The notes beneath the pieces were generated by a model. It worked only from the letters and a program-made list of their open reading frames with translations, ran no database searches and was not told the DNA's origin. 43,994 bases of DNA from Oscillospiraceae bacterium (GTDB lineage: Bacteria; Bacillota; Clostridia; Oscillospirales; Acutalibacteraceae), in NCBI GenBank assembly GCA_015065925.1, contig SVPL01000015.1, positions 1-43,994 of the forward strand. Reading direction: 5' to 3'. A program made the translations under genes and the position numbers. Positions 35,301-41,677 of the stretch are shown piece by piece. Each line of letters starts with the position of its first letter. The stretch's first letter is position 1.

Positions 35301-36139
35301 TGTCCTCCCATATCTATGCAAAACCTCTTGATTCCGAAACCTCAATTAACGATCCATACGCTTGTTACGACCGCGCAGAGGATAATTTCACATATTTTAA
35401 GGAAATCCTTGAGGAAAATGGCGCTTCGGACAGAGCGTTTTGGTTGGATGAGTACAATGCAGGCGCAAAGGACTGCTCCCTTGGTGGTGGAGTCGGCGCA
35501 CAGATGACACAATTTGCGGCAGGCTTTACTTCGGCTATGAACAATGGTGTTGACAATATTATTTCTTGGCAGATTTTTGACCAGCTTTGGACTCCCCAAA
35601 ACAGTACCAGCGGTGAGTTTATAGGCGGCGTTCACGCTTGCGGCACCTGCCCATCCTTTGCAACCATTGACGATACCTGTACAAAGGGAGAAAACTGTTC
35701 TTGTCGTGATTACGCAAAATACGCAAGCTATACCCCATATGTTACCTATTACGGACTTAATCTTTTAGGAAAACATATGAGCGCTAAGAGTGGCTCGGTT
35801 CTTTCTACCTCGGTTAGCGGTGATGCAAAAGGCGGACTATATTCAAGCTCTATGCGTGACGGATACGGCAATCTGATTGTTCTTGCCGTTAATACTCTTG
35901 GCACCGCAACAAATGTTAATTTTGGCGTTGCAAAGTCCTCTGAGTATTCAAAAATCACCCGTTACACCTATAATCCCAACGGCATTACCCCCACTGCTGA
36001 TGCAATTTCCCTTGCTTCGGATGGCAGCTTTAATGTAAACGGCAATAGCTTTTATGATACAATTCCGGCAATGAGCTTCTCCATTTATATTTACGAACCC
36101 GCAGCTTCGGGAGATGTTAATATTCCAATGGATGATTAA
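32333..36139 (+). CDS. Large secreted multidomain protein with clan GH-A-like glycosidase barrel
   Basis: The start is TTG 32333, seven bases after GGAGG (1268 residues). A signal peptide (about 1-41) is followed by an InlB-like repeat (45-105, VGFRGWYYGG), two jelly-roll domains of carbohydrate-binding look (107-280, 283-505) and a domain near 506-680 (GIRFKTRI, AVEYGTVAAL) shared with the C-terminus of the 811-residue protein. The barrel (about 700-1160) begins STVYHCYTFMEDPVHGRTYTD. Likely catalytic acids are E909 (AFTEPGR) and E1040 (FWLDEYN), with WQIFDQLW following. A small beta-sandwich ends the chain. It is the large paralogue of the lipoprotein at 19.6 kb. The substrate is unknown; an exported polysaccharide hydrolase is likely. 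Confidence 0.83.
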   Translation: MKSIKFKKIKLFSKKVTSVLLTIIICVGMLTLNGVVFATALEAEYCNSLLGKVTESVADGKTTLTVTPNDNVGFRGWYYGGKEVSMDKTVTVESSKAAGYYAELYDFNIVENGNIEAYELGYNFKLSSGDDKWYTVANTATEVYATNTKFSSGNRSVRIKNLDGASYRKITGLEQNSYYTFSFKYGFTNAADYLDYVALLAADTNVNVSANLGEASIDSKKLDSNSGSTTNWNTVKFTFNSGENTEFLFCLKYVSSGSNSIFIDDIVLVKDNISAPTSGNYDFEDRYVADWNVSDSKRGSFGLDNNATYGYRLKGKTNLSYGLVYSSPYEIKTGYTYKFSYTVDLSQVTDKYIPEVDSANYKLIYNDDGTIKYTNTQSSLLFGLSTVKGHSSTVTYDKDYLIYKTIESYTGAYNDSNTKGTGCPKTISDGTKTITLSNKYLSGDSFTKSSLESNGLDVSKPLTITTTFTANKDCTVYIYFRLDGLGTYYVDDVKVERTAPSNLLNEISGNEFSPVGSAIRLSGKQGIRFKTRINKTLLCSDNIYGVRAVEYGTVAALADALGSNELKIGGEYTVNGESYSAKTGVAYSFEKGIDKVFAETDQYIDFTGVLVNISEQNYLSDYAVRSYFKYYDQSGNLQTIYSDTYRPSVYDVAKEAYSAKNKDGSFTENSQARDYLYNDILCLNYDYSISINNTSAPINTDFEGVTSTVYHCYTFMEDPVHGRTYTDEQAAIEMDRLKDSGITSVRTIFKSSFAAGNLKETYQNVVSNGVGSSVKTAESFDGWDWNTSQMKAFYKWAKMLQDRDIDIILNAGWNIPFFISRVSSIPELFYLLGYEEGYSDSENYGVEITYGFADKYNESANYNFTGNETTEERRMIIASLRYGEWMRQALEACEANGVYNVKYLLAFTEPGRKDNPDQDEIDPYFCYPQWTRLVQGLHDALTDAGIRDKYRIIGPNQSIYVDQNRPVSFLQYYLDFEKENPEYAGMVDILSSHIYAKPLDSETSINDPYACYDRAEDNFTYFKEILEENGASDRAFWLDEYNAGAKDCSLGGGVGAQMTQFAAGFTSAMNNGVDNIISWQIFDQLWTPQNSTSGEFIGGVHACGTCPSFATIDDTCTKGENCSCRDYAKYASYTPYVTYYGLNLLGKHMSAKSGSVLSTSVSGDAKGGLYSSSMRDGYGNLIVLAVNTLGTATNVNFGVAKSSEYSKITRYTYNPNGITPTADAISLASDGSFNVNGNSFYDTIPAMSFSIYIYEPAASGDVNIPMDD

Positions 36140-36147
36140 AACAATCT

Positions 36148-36189
36148 AACCGTAATAGAACTAAAAGTAATGGTTCTATTACGGTTTTT
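36148..36189 (+). terminator. Terminator after the large glycosidase gene
   Basis: A perfect 14-bp stem AACCGTAATAGAAC/GTTCTATTACGGTT with an 11-base loop, then TTTTTG. Confidence 0.92.
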
Positions 36190-36212
36190 GTGTATATAGT
36201 TTTTTACTAGTG

Positions 36213-36445
36213 GATAAATTGGGGTTTGAAACGCATAGCGTTTCGCAAATTGAAAATCGAAAATAAGAAATTGAAAATTAATTATATAACCGATAAATTG
36301 AAATTTGAAGATGAGATTGTATTAAACAGATGTAGGGAACGACCTATGTTGTCGTTCCGTATAATTACCACATTTTTCAGGAACGGCACGCTGGCCGTTC
36401 CCTACGATATAATTCACCAATTTGTGCGATAAACCCCAATTTATC
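36213..36445. mobile_element. MITE-like 233-bp element with perfect 15-bp inverted ends
   Basis: GATAAATTGGGGTTT (36213-36227) and its exact complement AAACCCCAATTTATC (36431-36445) bound the element, with further weaker pairing inside (GCAAATTG/CAAATTTGTGC). Nested within are GTAGGGAACG (36332-36341) and CGTTCCCTAC (36396-36405), which enclose two hairpins (AACGAC/GTCGTT and GGAACGGC/GCCGTTCC). The 68-codon ORF in it is a by-product of the repeat. No transposase is present. Confidence 0.65.
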
Positions 36446-36503
36446 ATTCAAGCATCTCCTTTTTAATTTACCCTTTATAGCTTACCTCAAATATACCCCC
36501 CTA

Positions 36504-36533
36504 TTGACAATATACCCCCGTAGGGTATATTAT
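36504..36533 (+). promoter_or_regulatory. CsoR-type promoter and operator
   Basis: TTGACA (36504-36509) and TATATT (36526-36531, spacer 16) or TATTAT (36528-36533, spacer 18) surround the palindrome ATATACCC-CCGTA-GGGTATAT (36510-36530). On the other strand this reads TACCCTACGGGGGTAT, very close to the known CsoR box of Bacillus copZA. A second half site ATATACCCCC lies at 36491. The repressor is encoded directly downstream, so autoregulation is likely. Confidence 0.88.
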
Positions 36534-36551
36534 GTAACAGGAGGGTTGATT

Positions 36552-36848
36552 ATGGATAATAATTGTTGCAGTAAAAAAACCAAAAGAGGCGCAGATGAGA
36601 AAAAACTAATAATAAATAGGCTAAACAGAATAAGCGGTCAAATAAACGGAATAACTAAGATGATTGAAAATGATGCATACTGTAATGATGTGTTAATTCA
36701 GTTATCTGCCGTTAAGAATTCGGTTAAAAGCTTGTCAACTCATATTTTAGAAAATCATTTATATATGTGTGTAACAAGAGATTTAGAAAATGGCGAGTTA
36801 GACACTATTGATGAATTAATTAGCCTGTTTAAAAGATTTAATCAGTAG
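36552..36848 (+). CDS. csoR: CsoR family metal-sensing repressor
   Basis: The start is ATG 36552, seven bases after AGGAGGG (98 residues). Reading further upstream would run through the promoter. The all-helical CsoR/RcnR fold is seen in KKLIINRLNRISGQINGITKMIE. The Cu(I) ligands are at C44, H69 and C73, with the spacing of 25 and 4 residues typical of true copper CsoR proteins, so Cu(I) is favoured over the Ni, formaldehyde or persulfide branches. An extra CC pair lies at residues 5-6. The operator upstream matches a CsoR box. No copper ATPase or CopZ follows; the only cotranscribed gene is a small cysteine-rich protein. Confidence 0.92.
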   Translation: MDNNCCSKKTKRGADEKKLIINRLNRISGQINGITKMIENDAYCNDVLIQLSAVKNSVKSLSTHILENHLYMCVTRDLENGELDTIDELISLFKRFNQ

Positions 36849-36861
36849 GGGAGGTGAAAAT

Positions 36862-37011
36862 ATGGATAAAATCGTGCGTTGTGAAAAATGCGGTGCAATG
36901 GTTAAGGTTTTAATCGACTGCACTTGTGAAAACTGCGGTATTAAATGTTGTGGTGAAACAATGAAAGAGATTACCGCCGAAGAAGCAAACAAATATTTAG
37001 AAAATAAATAA
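36862..37011 (+). CDS. 49-residue cysteine-rich, desulforedoxin-like protein downstream of csoR
   Basis: This ORF is too short for usual gene calls but well supported. GGGGAGG lies before ATG 36862, 13 bases after csoR, and a terminator follows its stop. The protein has seven Cys in 49 residues. The frame CEKCGAMVKV...CCGETMKEI is that of desulforedoxin or the N-terminus of desulfoferrodoxin (CxxC...CC, one FeS4 or Zn site). An extra CTCENC sits in the loop between them. Position behind a CsoR operator suggests copper or thiol stress: it may bind Cu(I) through the extra cysteines. The function is inference; the fold call rests on the CxxC/CCGxxM pattern. Confidence 0.82.
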   Translation: MDKIVRCEKCGAMVKVLIDCTCENCGIKCCGETMKEITAEEANKYLENK

Positions 37012-37024
37012 GCTTTAATTATGT

Positions 37025-37071
37025 AAAAAAACCATAATAGAAATGTTTATCATTCTACTATGGTTTTTTTA
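37025..37071. terminator. Bidirectional terminator between the csoR operon and the S-component gene
   Basis: AAAAAAACCATAATAGAA pairs with TTCTACTATGGTTTTTTT (one mismatch) around a 10-base loop. It has T runs on both strands and lies between convergent genes. Confidence 0.88.
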
Positions 37072-37073
37072 TT

Positions 37074-37628
37074 TTACTTATATTTTTTTATTGCTTTATC
37101 AAGAAAAAGGGATAAGGGCAAAACTAAAAAGCCTGCCACAAAATTACTTATTCCGTGAATAATATCATAGGGAAGTCCCGTTATTATCCAGGCTATCATC
37201 CCATTATAATCAAGTCCAAAAAGTAAGGCTTGTGACGGAGCATAAAGTATTCCGTATGCAAATCCGTGCAGGGCACAAACTATGGGGTAGATTATTGACT
37301 TTGCCCATATAGGCATTTTTTTAGGCAAAAGCATAGTTATTCCCCAAAGAATTAGCCAGGTATAAAGATTGGGAAGCCACCATAATAAGCCCTGAACAAA
37401 GAACTCCAAAAAAACATAGGTGTAAATGGAAATAAGGGCTTTTACTCTAAAAGTAATTGTGGTGAGCATTATAAACATTCCAAGCAGGTGGATGTTTGGC
37501 AAAAACGCCATAAGCTCCTTTGAGCAGAACATCAATGTACCAAAAAAAATACATAAAATCAGTTCAAAAAGCCTTGCGCGGTTGCTTTTTTGCTTTTTTT
37601 TGGTCTTTAAATTATTTTGTGTATTCAA
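37074..37628 (-). CDS. Probable ECF transporter S component (cobalamin-type) membrane protein
   Basis: The 184-residue protein has a basic start and about six hydrophobic segments, the size and layout of ECF S components (substrate-binding membrane subunits). It lies behind a cobalamin riboswitch and a DUF4430 (transcobalamin-like) lipoprotein, so cobalamin or a precursor is the likely substrate. The start appears to be TTG 37628, which overlaps the end of the lipoprotein gene by 17 bases; coupling would explain the weak ribosome site. The ATPases and T component are not in the window and are presumably shared ones elsewhere. The call relies mainly on context. Confidence 0.72.
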   Translation of the reverse strand: MNTQNNLKTKKKQKSNRARLFELILCIFFGTLMFCSKELMAFLPNIHLLGMFIMLTTITFRVKALISIYTYVFLEFFVQGLLWWLPNLYTWLILWGITMLLPKKMPIWAKSIIYPIVCALHGFAYGILYAPSQALLFGLDYNGMIAWIITGLPYDIIHGISNFVAGFLVLPLSLFLDKAIKKYK

Positions 37629-38028
37629 GTTTGTATGTAGTATCCTTTTCTATTTTTGTGGTATCCATACCTTCATTTGCGTAGGCATCATTTACATAAA
37701 AGCTCCAATAGGAGTTATCCACATTATAATCAGCGGTAATTCCGTTCACCTTGGTATAAAGACCGTTTTCACCCTCAATAAGATTATGCTCTGAAAGTGC
37801 GGCACCAACCGTTTCTTTGTTGGTATTTACGGTGAATGTTACCGATTGCTCGCCTGCCTTGACCTCAACTATCAAAGCGGTGTCACCGTCACCAAGTGTA
37901 GTGTCCTCAAGGTAAATCGCATCCTTCCAAAGACCTTCCTTAGCTACCGAATTACCGCAGGCGGCTAGACAGAAAACACATACTAAGATTAAAAGTAGGC
38001 TTGTTGATTTTTGAATAAAATTTTTCAT
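37612..38028 (-). CDS. DUF4430 (transcobalamin-like) lipoprotein
   Basis: The 138-residue protein has a lipoprotein signal with lipobox LAAC (C24). The mature part fits DUF4430 (PF14478), the domain related to the C-terminal domain of transcobalamin: VGAALSEHNLIEG, GLYTKVNGITADYN, YWSFYVNDAYANEGMDTTKI. It probably captures cobalamin or a related corrinoid at the cell surface and passes it to the membrane protein encoded next. AAAGGA lies before the ATG. A cobalamin riboswitch in its leader supports the role. Confidence 0.9.
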   Translation of the reverse strand: MKNFIQKSTSLLLILVCVFCLAACGNSVAKEGLWKDAIYLEDTTLGDGDTALIVEVKAGEQSVTFTVNTNKETVGAALSEHNLIEGENGLYTKVNGITADYNVDNSYWSFYVNDAYANEGMDTTKIEKDTTYKLEYTK

Positions 38029-38071
38029 TTTTTGTTATCCTTTCTGTTAATTAAAATATCTGCTAAAAGGA

Positions 38072-38104
38072 TAAAATAAAAGCACCCTTCCAAAGAGCAC
38101 TTTG
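38072..38104 (-). terminator. Likely expression-platform terminator of the cobalamin riboswitch
   Basis: On the minus strand, AAAGTGCTC-TTTGGAA-GGGTGCTTT (several G-U pairs) is followed by TTATTTTATCC, between the aptamer and the start of the DUF4430 gene. Position and U-tract fit transcription attenuation. Confidence 0.55.
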
Positions 38105-38149
38105 TAAGAAAAAAGGCATCCTGCTATACCTAAAATATCCCACATAGCC

Positions 38150-38320
38150 CTCCTGTTGCCCAAGAGCCTTTTATGTGTCACAAAAAGGTAAGCATTCCGA
38201 CTTAATCTGCTAAAAACAGAAATTACGGTAATGGCTGTTGCTGTGGATTTTCACCACAATTCCCTTACCACCTTATATACCATCAAAGTGGTACACTCGG
38301 TATCAAACAAAGGTTTGATT
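38150..38320 (-). ncRNA. Cobalamin riboswitch
   Basis: On the minus strand the leader of the DUF4430 gene shows the aptamer landmarks in order: a 5' stem region with GATACCGAGTGTACC, AAGGGAA, GTGGTGAAAATCCACAGC (core J/P segment), and the AAGTCGGAATGCTTACC box. The order and spacing match the adenosylcobalamin class. The ends given are approximate. High cobalamin should switch off the two downstream genes. Confidence 0.87.
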
Positions 38321-38383
38321 TTTTGCGTTTATTCTTTTGCAAAGATATTATAACACACTTTGTTTTCAATTGCAATAAAAAGA

Positions 38384-38412
38384 TTGCAAAGTTATCTTAA
38401 ATTATGTATAAT
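38384..38412 (+). promoter_or_regulatory. Sigma-A promoter of the second araC-type gene
   Basis: TTGCAA (38384-38389), exactly 17 bases, TATAAT (38407-38412); the start codon follows 31 bases later. It is divergent from the cobalamin riboswitch transcript. Confidence 0.82.
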
Positions 38413-38442
38413 GAAAAAGCAGTAACGGGGGAGTGAAAAATT

Positions 38443-39297
38443 ATGAAGGACAGGCTTTTAGAGGTTAATATTAACGAGTCTAGATACAGTGATGGACTAA
38501 AAAACAGCAACGGCAGATTTTATAGCGAAAGAATAGTGCAAACCCGTGAAAGCCGTTTGCATTATCATAATTTTTACGAACTCGAAATTATTGTAAGTGG
38601 GAAATCGGTTCAGCAACTTGACGGTAACTGCTTTGAACTCAAAAGAGGCTCTGTTACACTTATTTCCCCAAATCAGGTGCATTATATTGAAAAGCCAAGT
38701 GAACCTATGGATATTATAAGCATAAAAATAACCCCCGAAATAATTAACGAGGACTTGTTGCTTAATCTTTCGGTAATGGATTTTCCGATAATCGGTTTGC
38801 TTAGTGAAAATCAACTTGAGTTTTTTATTAATAGTTATGAGGTAATAAAAAACAATATATTTTTAAAAACAAATTCAATATTAAAAATTAACTCTGTAGC
38901 CTGCCAAATAAACAGTTTTATTTATTTTGTAATAGCAGAGTTTGGCGGCAAATGTGTTAATAGTGAAAATGATTCTTTAAATAAACCGATGTTTAAAGCA
39001 ATAAAATATGTAAAACAAAATTGCTTAAAAGATTTAACCCTTAAAGTCGCGGCAGATGAATTTGGCTATTCACCGAGCTATTTCAGCGCAAAATTCAAGG
39101 AGTTTACAGGCAAGGGCTTCGCCCGATTTGTTCAGGATGAGCGTTTGCTTTTGGCATATAGGCAAATAAGGACTACCGACAAGTCTATAACACGTATAAG
39201 TGAAGACTGTGGGTTTGAAAGTTTTCCGTATTTTTCAAGAGCGTTTAAGCAAAAATACGGAAAAGCCCCCTCTTTTTATAGAAACAAGAAAATTTAA
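38443..39297 (+). CDS. AraC-family transcriptional regulator
   Basis: The 284-residue protein has an N-terminal cupin (LHYHNFYELEIIVSGKSVQQLDG, ISPNQVHYIEKP, about residues 35-90) and a C-terminal AraC helix-turn-helix pair (about 190-280: CLKDLTLKVAADEFGYSPSYFS; KSITRISEDCGFESFPYFSRAFK). It is not close to the regulator at 12 kb beyond the shared family. A GGGGGAG site precedes the ATG. The clan GH-A glycosidase gene follows 90 bases downstream with its own promoter, so it is the probable target. Confidence 0.92.
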   Translation: MKDRLLEVNINESRYSDGLKNSNGRFYSERIVQTRESRLHYHNFYELEIIVSGKSVQQLDGNCFELKRGSVTLISPNQVHYIEKPSEPMDIISIKITPEIINEDLLLNLSVMDFPIIGLLSENQLEFFINSYEVIKNNIFLKTNSILKINSVACQINSFIYFVIAEFGGKCVNSENDSLNKPMFKAIKYVKQNCLKDLTLKVAADEFGYSPSYFSAKFKEFTGKGFARFVQDERLLLAYRQIRTTDKSITRISEDCGFESFPYFSRAFKQKYGKAPSFYRNKKI

Positions 39298-39316
39298 AAT
39301 CGTAAAAAAAGATAAG

Positions 39317-39364
39317 TTTTGTGCTTTATTTGTTATTGAAGTGCAAAGCTTATTTTTATATAAT
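39317..39364 (+). promoter_or_regulatory. Promoter of the glycosidase gene with an overlapping inverted repeat
   Basis: TTGAAG (39336-39341), a 17-base spacer, TATAAT (39359-39364). AAGTTTTGTGCTT upstream and AAGTGCAAAGCTT across the -35 form an imperfect inverted repeat (about 10 of 13), a candidate binding site for the neighbouring AraC protein. TTTTGCAC-like units also occur before the gene at 13101. Confidence 0.5.
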
Positions 39365-39387
39365 ATCAGTGAAAGGCGGTGCTTTTT

Positions 39388-41286
39388 ATGAAAAAAGAAG
39401 AATATATGATTGGCTGTAATTATTGGGATTCGGTTCACGGTACTGATATGTGGCGGGATTACGACCATAACATAGTTGAAAACGATTTAAAGGTATTAAG
39501 CGCAAACGGTGTAAAATATATGCGCGTTTTCCCAAATTGGCGCGATTTTCAACCCGTTAAAAAGCTTTATAGCTGGCACGGTTACACGGGCGATTTTGCA
39601 GATAAAAACGAAAAGCCCTTGGGAGAGGGTGACGGCGTTGACCCAGATATGCTTGAGCGTTTCGGTGATTTTCTTGATTTGTGTGAGAAGTATGATATCG
39701 GGCTTATCGTATCGGTTGTTACGGGATGGATGAGTGGCAGACTTTTTGTTCCTCCCATTTTAGAGGGAAAAAATATTATAAATGACCCCGAAGCAAATAG
39801 GTGGATGGTAAAATTTATTCGCCGTTTTGTTAATGAATTTAAAAACCGAGATATTATTAAATATTGGGATTTGGGTAATGAATGTAATTGCCTTGGTGAT
39901 GTGAGCAATAATTTTGAAGCTTACCGTTGGGCGGCTTTGGTGGCAAATACCATTCGTATGTGTGACCCAACCAGAAAAATTATGTCGGGTATGCACGCCT
40001 TGGGTGATAGTCTTGGAAGTCATTGGAATTTGCAGGATCAAAGCGACCTTACAGATGTTATGACAACACATCCCTATCCATCACCTACAATTGGTGCAGA
40101 TGTAGAGCCCATAAACAAAATGCGTACCACCATCGCCCCCACTGCTCAAACGGTGGAATATGCCTCGGTAAGCGGTAAGCCTGCCCTCATTCAGGAGCAG
40201 GGTACCTTTAACGATGTTTTAGGTCATAGAGAATTAGCGGCGGATTTTGTAAGGGCAAATCTGTTTTCCTCCTTTGCAGTAGGCTCTATAGGTTACTTTT
40301 TCTGGTGCGGTATGGAGCATTTAAAACTAACACAACCGCCTTATAGCTGGTCTATGGTGGAGCGTGAGCTTGGCCTTTTAGATGTGAATTTAAATCCAAA
40401 GCCCGTAAGCCGTGAGCTTAAAAGTTTTGGTGAACTTCTGGAGTCGTTACCTATCGAAAAGCTTCCCGAAAGGCAGATAGATGCCGTTAGCATAGGCAGT
40501 AGAGGTAAGGATAATTGGAAGGGCTATGCCGCATCATATATTTTAGGTAAGCAGGCAGGCTTGGAGATTGTTTGCCGCAATTCTGCTCAGGAGCTTCCCA
40601 AAGCGCCAATTTACATTTTGTCGGGTATTGCAGGTTGGCAGGTGATTTATAAGGAATGTTATGACCAGCTTATAAATCGTGTTATTAATGACGGAGCCAC
40701 CCTTTATATCTCTTGTCACAACGGTCTTTTAACCGAATTTGAGCGTTTTACGGGGCTTCGCTCAAGGGGACTTGTTAAATATAATCTTAATAAGGATATT
40801 AACTTTAATTTGGGTGGTGATGAGTTTAAGCTTCACTACAATATGCCTGATTCTGCAACCTATTTATTAGACTCAATGGGCGCCGAGGTTTTGGCAACTG
40901 ATGATGAAGGTAATGTTGTATTTGCCTCTCATAAGCTTGGTAAGGGTAAAATATATTTCCTTGCAATGAATGTAGAGGAGCTGTGTTGGCGTACTCCCAA
41001 TTTGTTTAATGAGGCTGAAAATCAACCATATTACAAAATTTATTCCGAATTTGGTAAGGATGTTTTAAGGGATAAAATTTGTTATAGCAAGAATCCCTTT
41101 ATTGGTACAACCGTGCATCCTGTTAATGAAAATGAGGCAATTATAATTGCGGTGAATTATGATGATAAAACCCATAATACCGATTTGGTATTAAAAAATG
41201 GCTGGAGCCTTGTTCCCTTGTATGGCGATTTAAATGAAATCACAAAATGCAACGGCGCTATATATAAAGCGGTTAATAGGCAGTAA
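39388..41286 (+). CDS. Clan GH-A glycoside hydrolase with C-terminal glutaminase-like domain
   Basis: The start is taken as ATG 39388 (632 residues), eight bases after AAAGGCGG, rather than the in-frame GTG 39379. There is no signal peptide, so it acts inside the cell on imported sugars. The TIM barrel starts YWDSVHGTDMWRDYD. The catalytic acids are E165 in DLGNECN (acid/base, the Asn-Glu of clan A) and E270 in LIQEQGTF (nucleophile). The last 230 residues look like the flavodoxin-like trimerisation part and beta-sandwich found in some beta-galactosidases and GH5-like enzymes (INDGATLYISCHNGLL). The exact family is uncertain, perhaps a beta-mannosidase- or beta-galactosidase-like enzyme. It is downstream of an AraC gene and ends in a terminator. 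Confidence 0.87.
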   Translation: MKKEEYMIGCNYWDSVHGTDMWRDYDHNIVENDLKVLSANGVKYMRVFPNWRDFQPVKKLYSWHGYTGDFADKNEKPLGEGDGVDPDMLERFGDFLDLCEKYDIGLIVSVVTGWMSGRLFVPPILEGKNIINDPEANRWMVKFIRRFVNEFKNRDIIKYWDLGNECNCLGDVSNNFEAYRWAALVANTIRMCDPTRKIMSGMHALGDSLGSHWNLQDQSDLTDVMTTHPYPSPTIGADVEPINKMRTTIAPTAQTVEYASVSGKPALIQEQGTFNDVLGHRELAADFVRANLFSSFAVGSIGYFFWCGMEHLKLTQPPYSWSMVERELGLLDVNLNPKPVSRELKSFGELLESLPIEKLPERQIDAVSIGSRGKDNWKGYAASYILGKQAGLEIVCRNSAQELPKAPIYILSGIAGWQVIYKECYDQLINRVINDGATLYISCHNGLLTEFERFTGLRSRGLVKYNLNKDINFNLGGDEFKLHYNMPDSATYLLDSMGAEVLATDDEGNVVFASHKLGKGKIYFLAMNVEELCWRTPNLFNEAENQPYYKIYSEFGKDVLRDKICYSKNPFIGTTVHPVNENEAIIIAVNYDDKTHNTDLVLKNGWSLVPLYGDLNEITKCNGAIYKAVNRQ

Positions 41287-41374
41287 CCAAAGGGATATAA
41301 TTACTATGATTTATATTTGTTATTTAGGTTTCGGAAAAATTTGTGAAATCGGGTGAATTAATTAAAACAAATAG

Positions 41375-41406
41375 GGGAGAGGTGAATTTTCACTTCTCCC
41401 TTTTTT
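41375..41406 (+). terminator. Terminator after the clan GH-A hydrolase gene
   Basis: A 12-bp stem GGGAGAGGTGAA/TTCACTTCTCCC (one G-U pair) with a very short loop, followed by six T. Confidence 0.9.
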
Positions 41407-41582
41407 ACGAATGGGTTTTTATTAGCTTTGGGCTTTTAAAAAGTGTTTAACATCAACTAAAAATTGCCTTAAAATTGCAGATAATATGGACGCGGGGTAT
41501 AAAATCTGTCATATCCACAGATTTATTCGTGATAAAAATGTGGTTTTTTGCTTGTTTTTTCTGCTTTTTTCTTGTTTTGGTA
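41407..41582. other. Non-coding leader DNA before the glycyl radical enzyme gene
   Basis: No gene is seen in this stretch. It holds one clear inverted repeat, AAATCTGT-CATATCC-ACAGATTT (41502-41524), about 60 bases before the promoter, which could bind a regulator. Confidence 0.55.
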
Positions 41583-41611
41583 TTGACAAATTGTGGTTTT
41601 TGGTTTAAAAT
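41583..41611 (+). promoter_or_regulatory. Sigma-A promoter of the glycyl radical enzyme gene
   Basis: TTGACA (41583-41588), exactly 17 bases, TAAAAT (41606-41611); the start codon lies 66 bases further on. Confidence 0.8.
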
Positions 41612-41677
41612 AATGATGTATCAGTAGCGATTGTCTGTTTTTGCGCTACTTATCCTTTATGTGAAAGGAAGGTTTTT

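Noticed and set aside
36226..36432. 68-codon plus-strand ORF
   Set aside because: It fills the interior of the 233-bp inverted-repeat element; composition is set by the repeats and no domain or ribosome site is seen.
36504..36551. Longer CsoR form starting at TTG 36504
   Set aside because: That start codon is part of the -35 box and the added residues would be read from the operator; ATG 36552 has an AGGAGG site.
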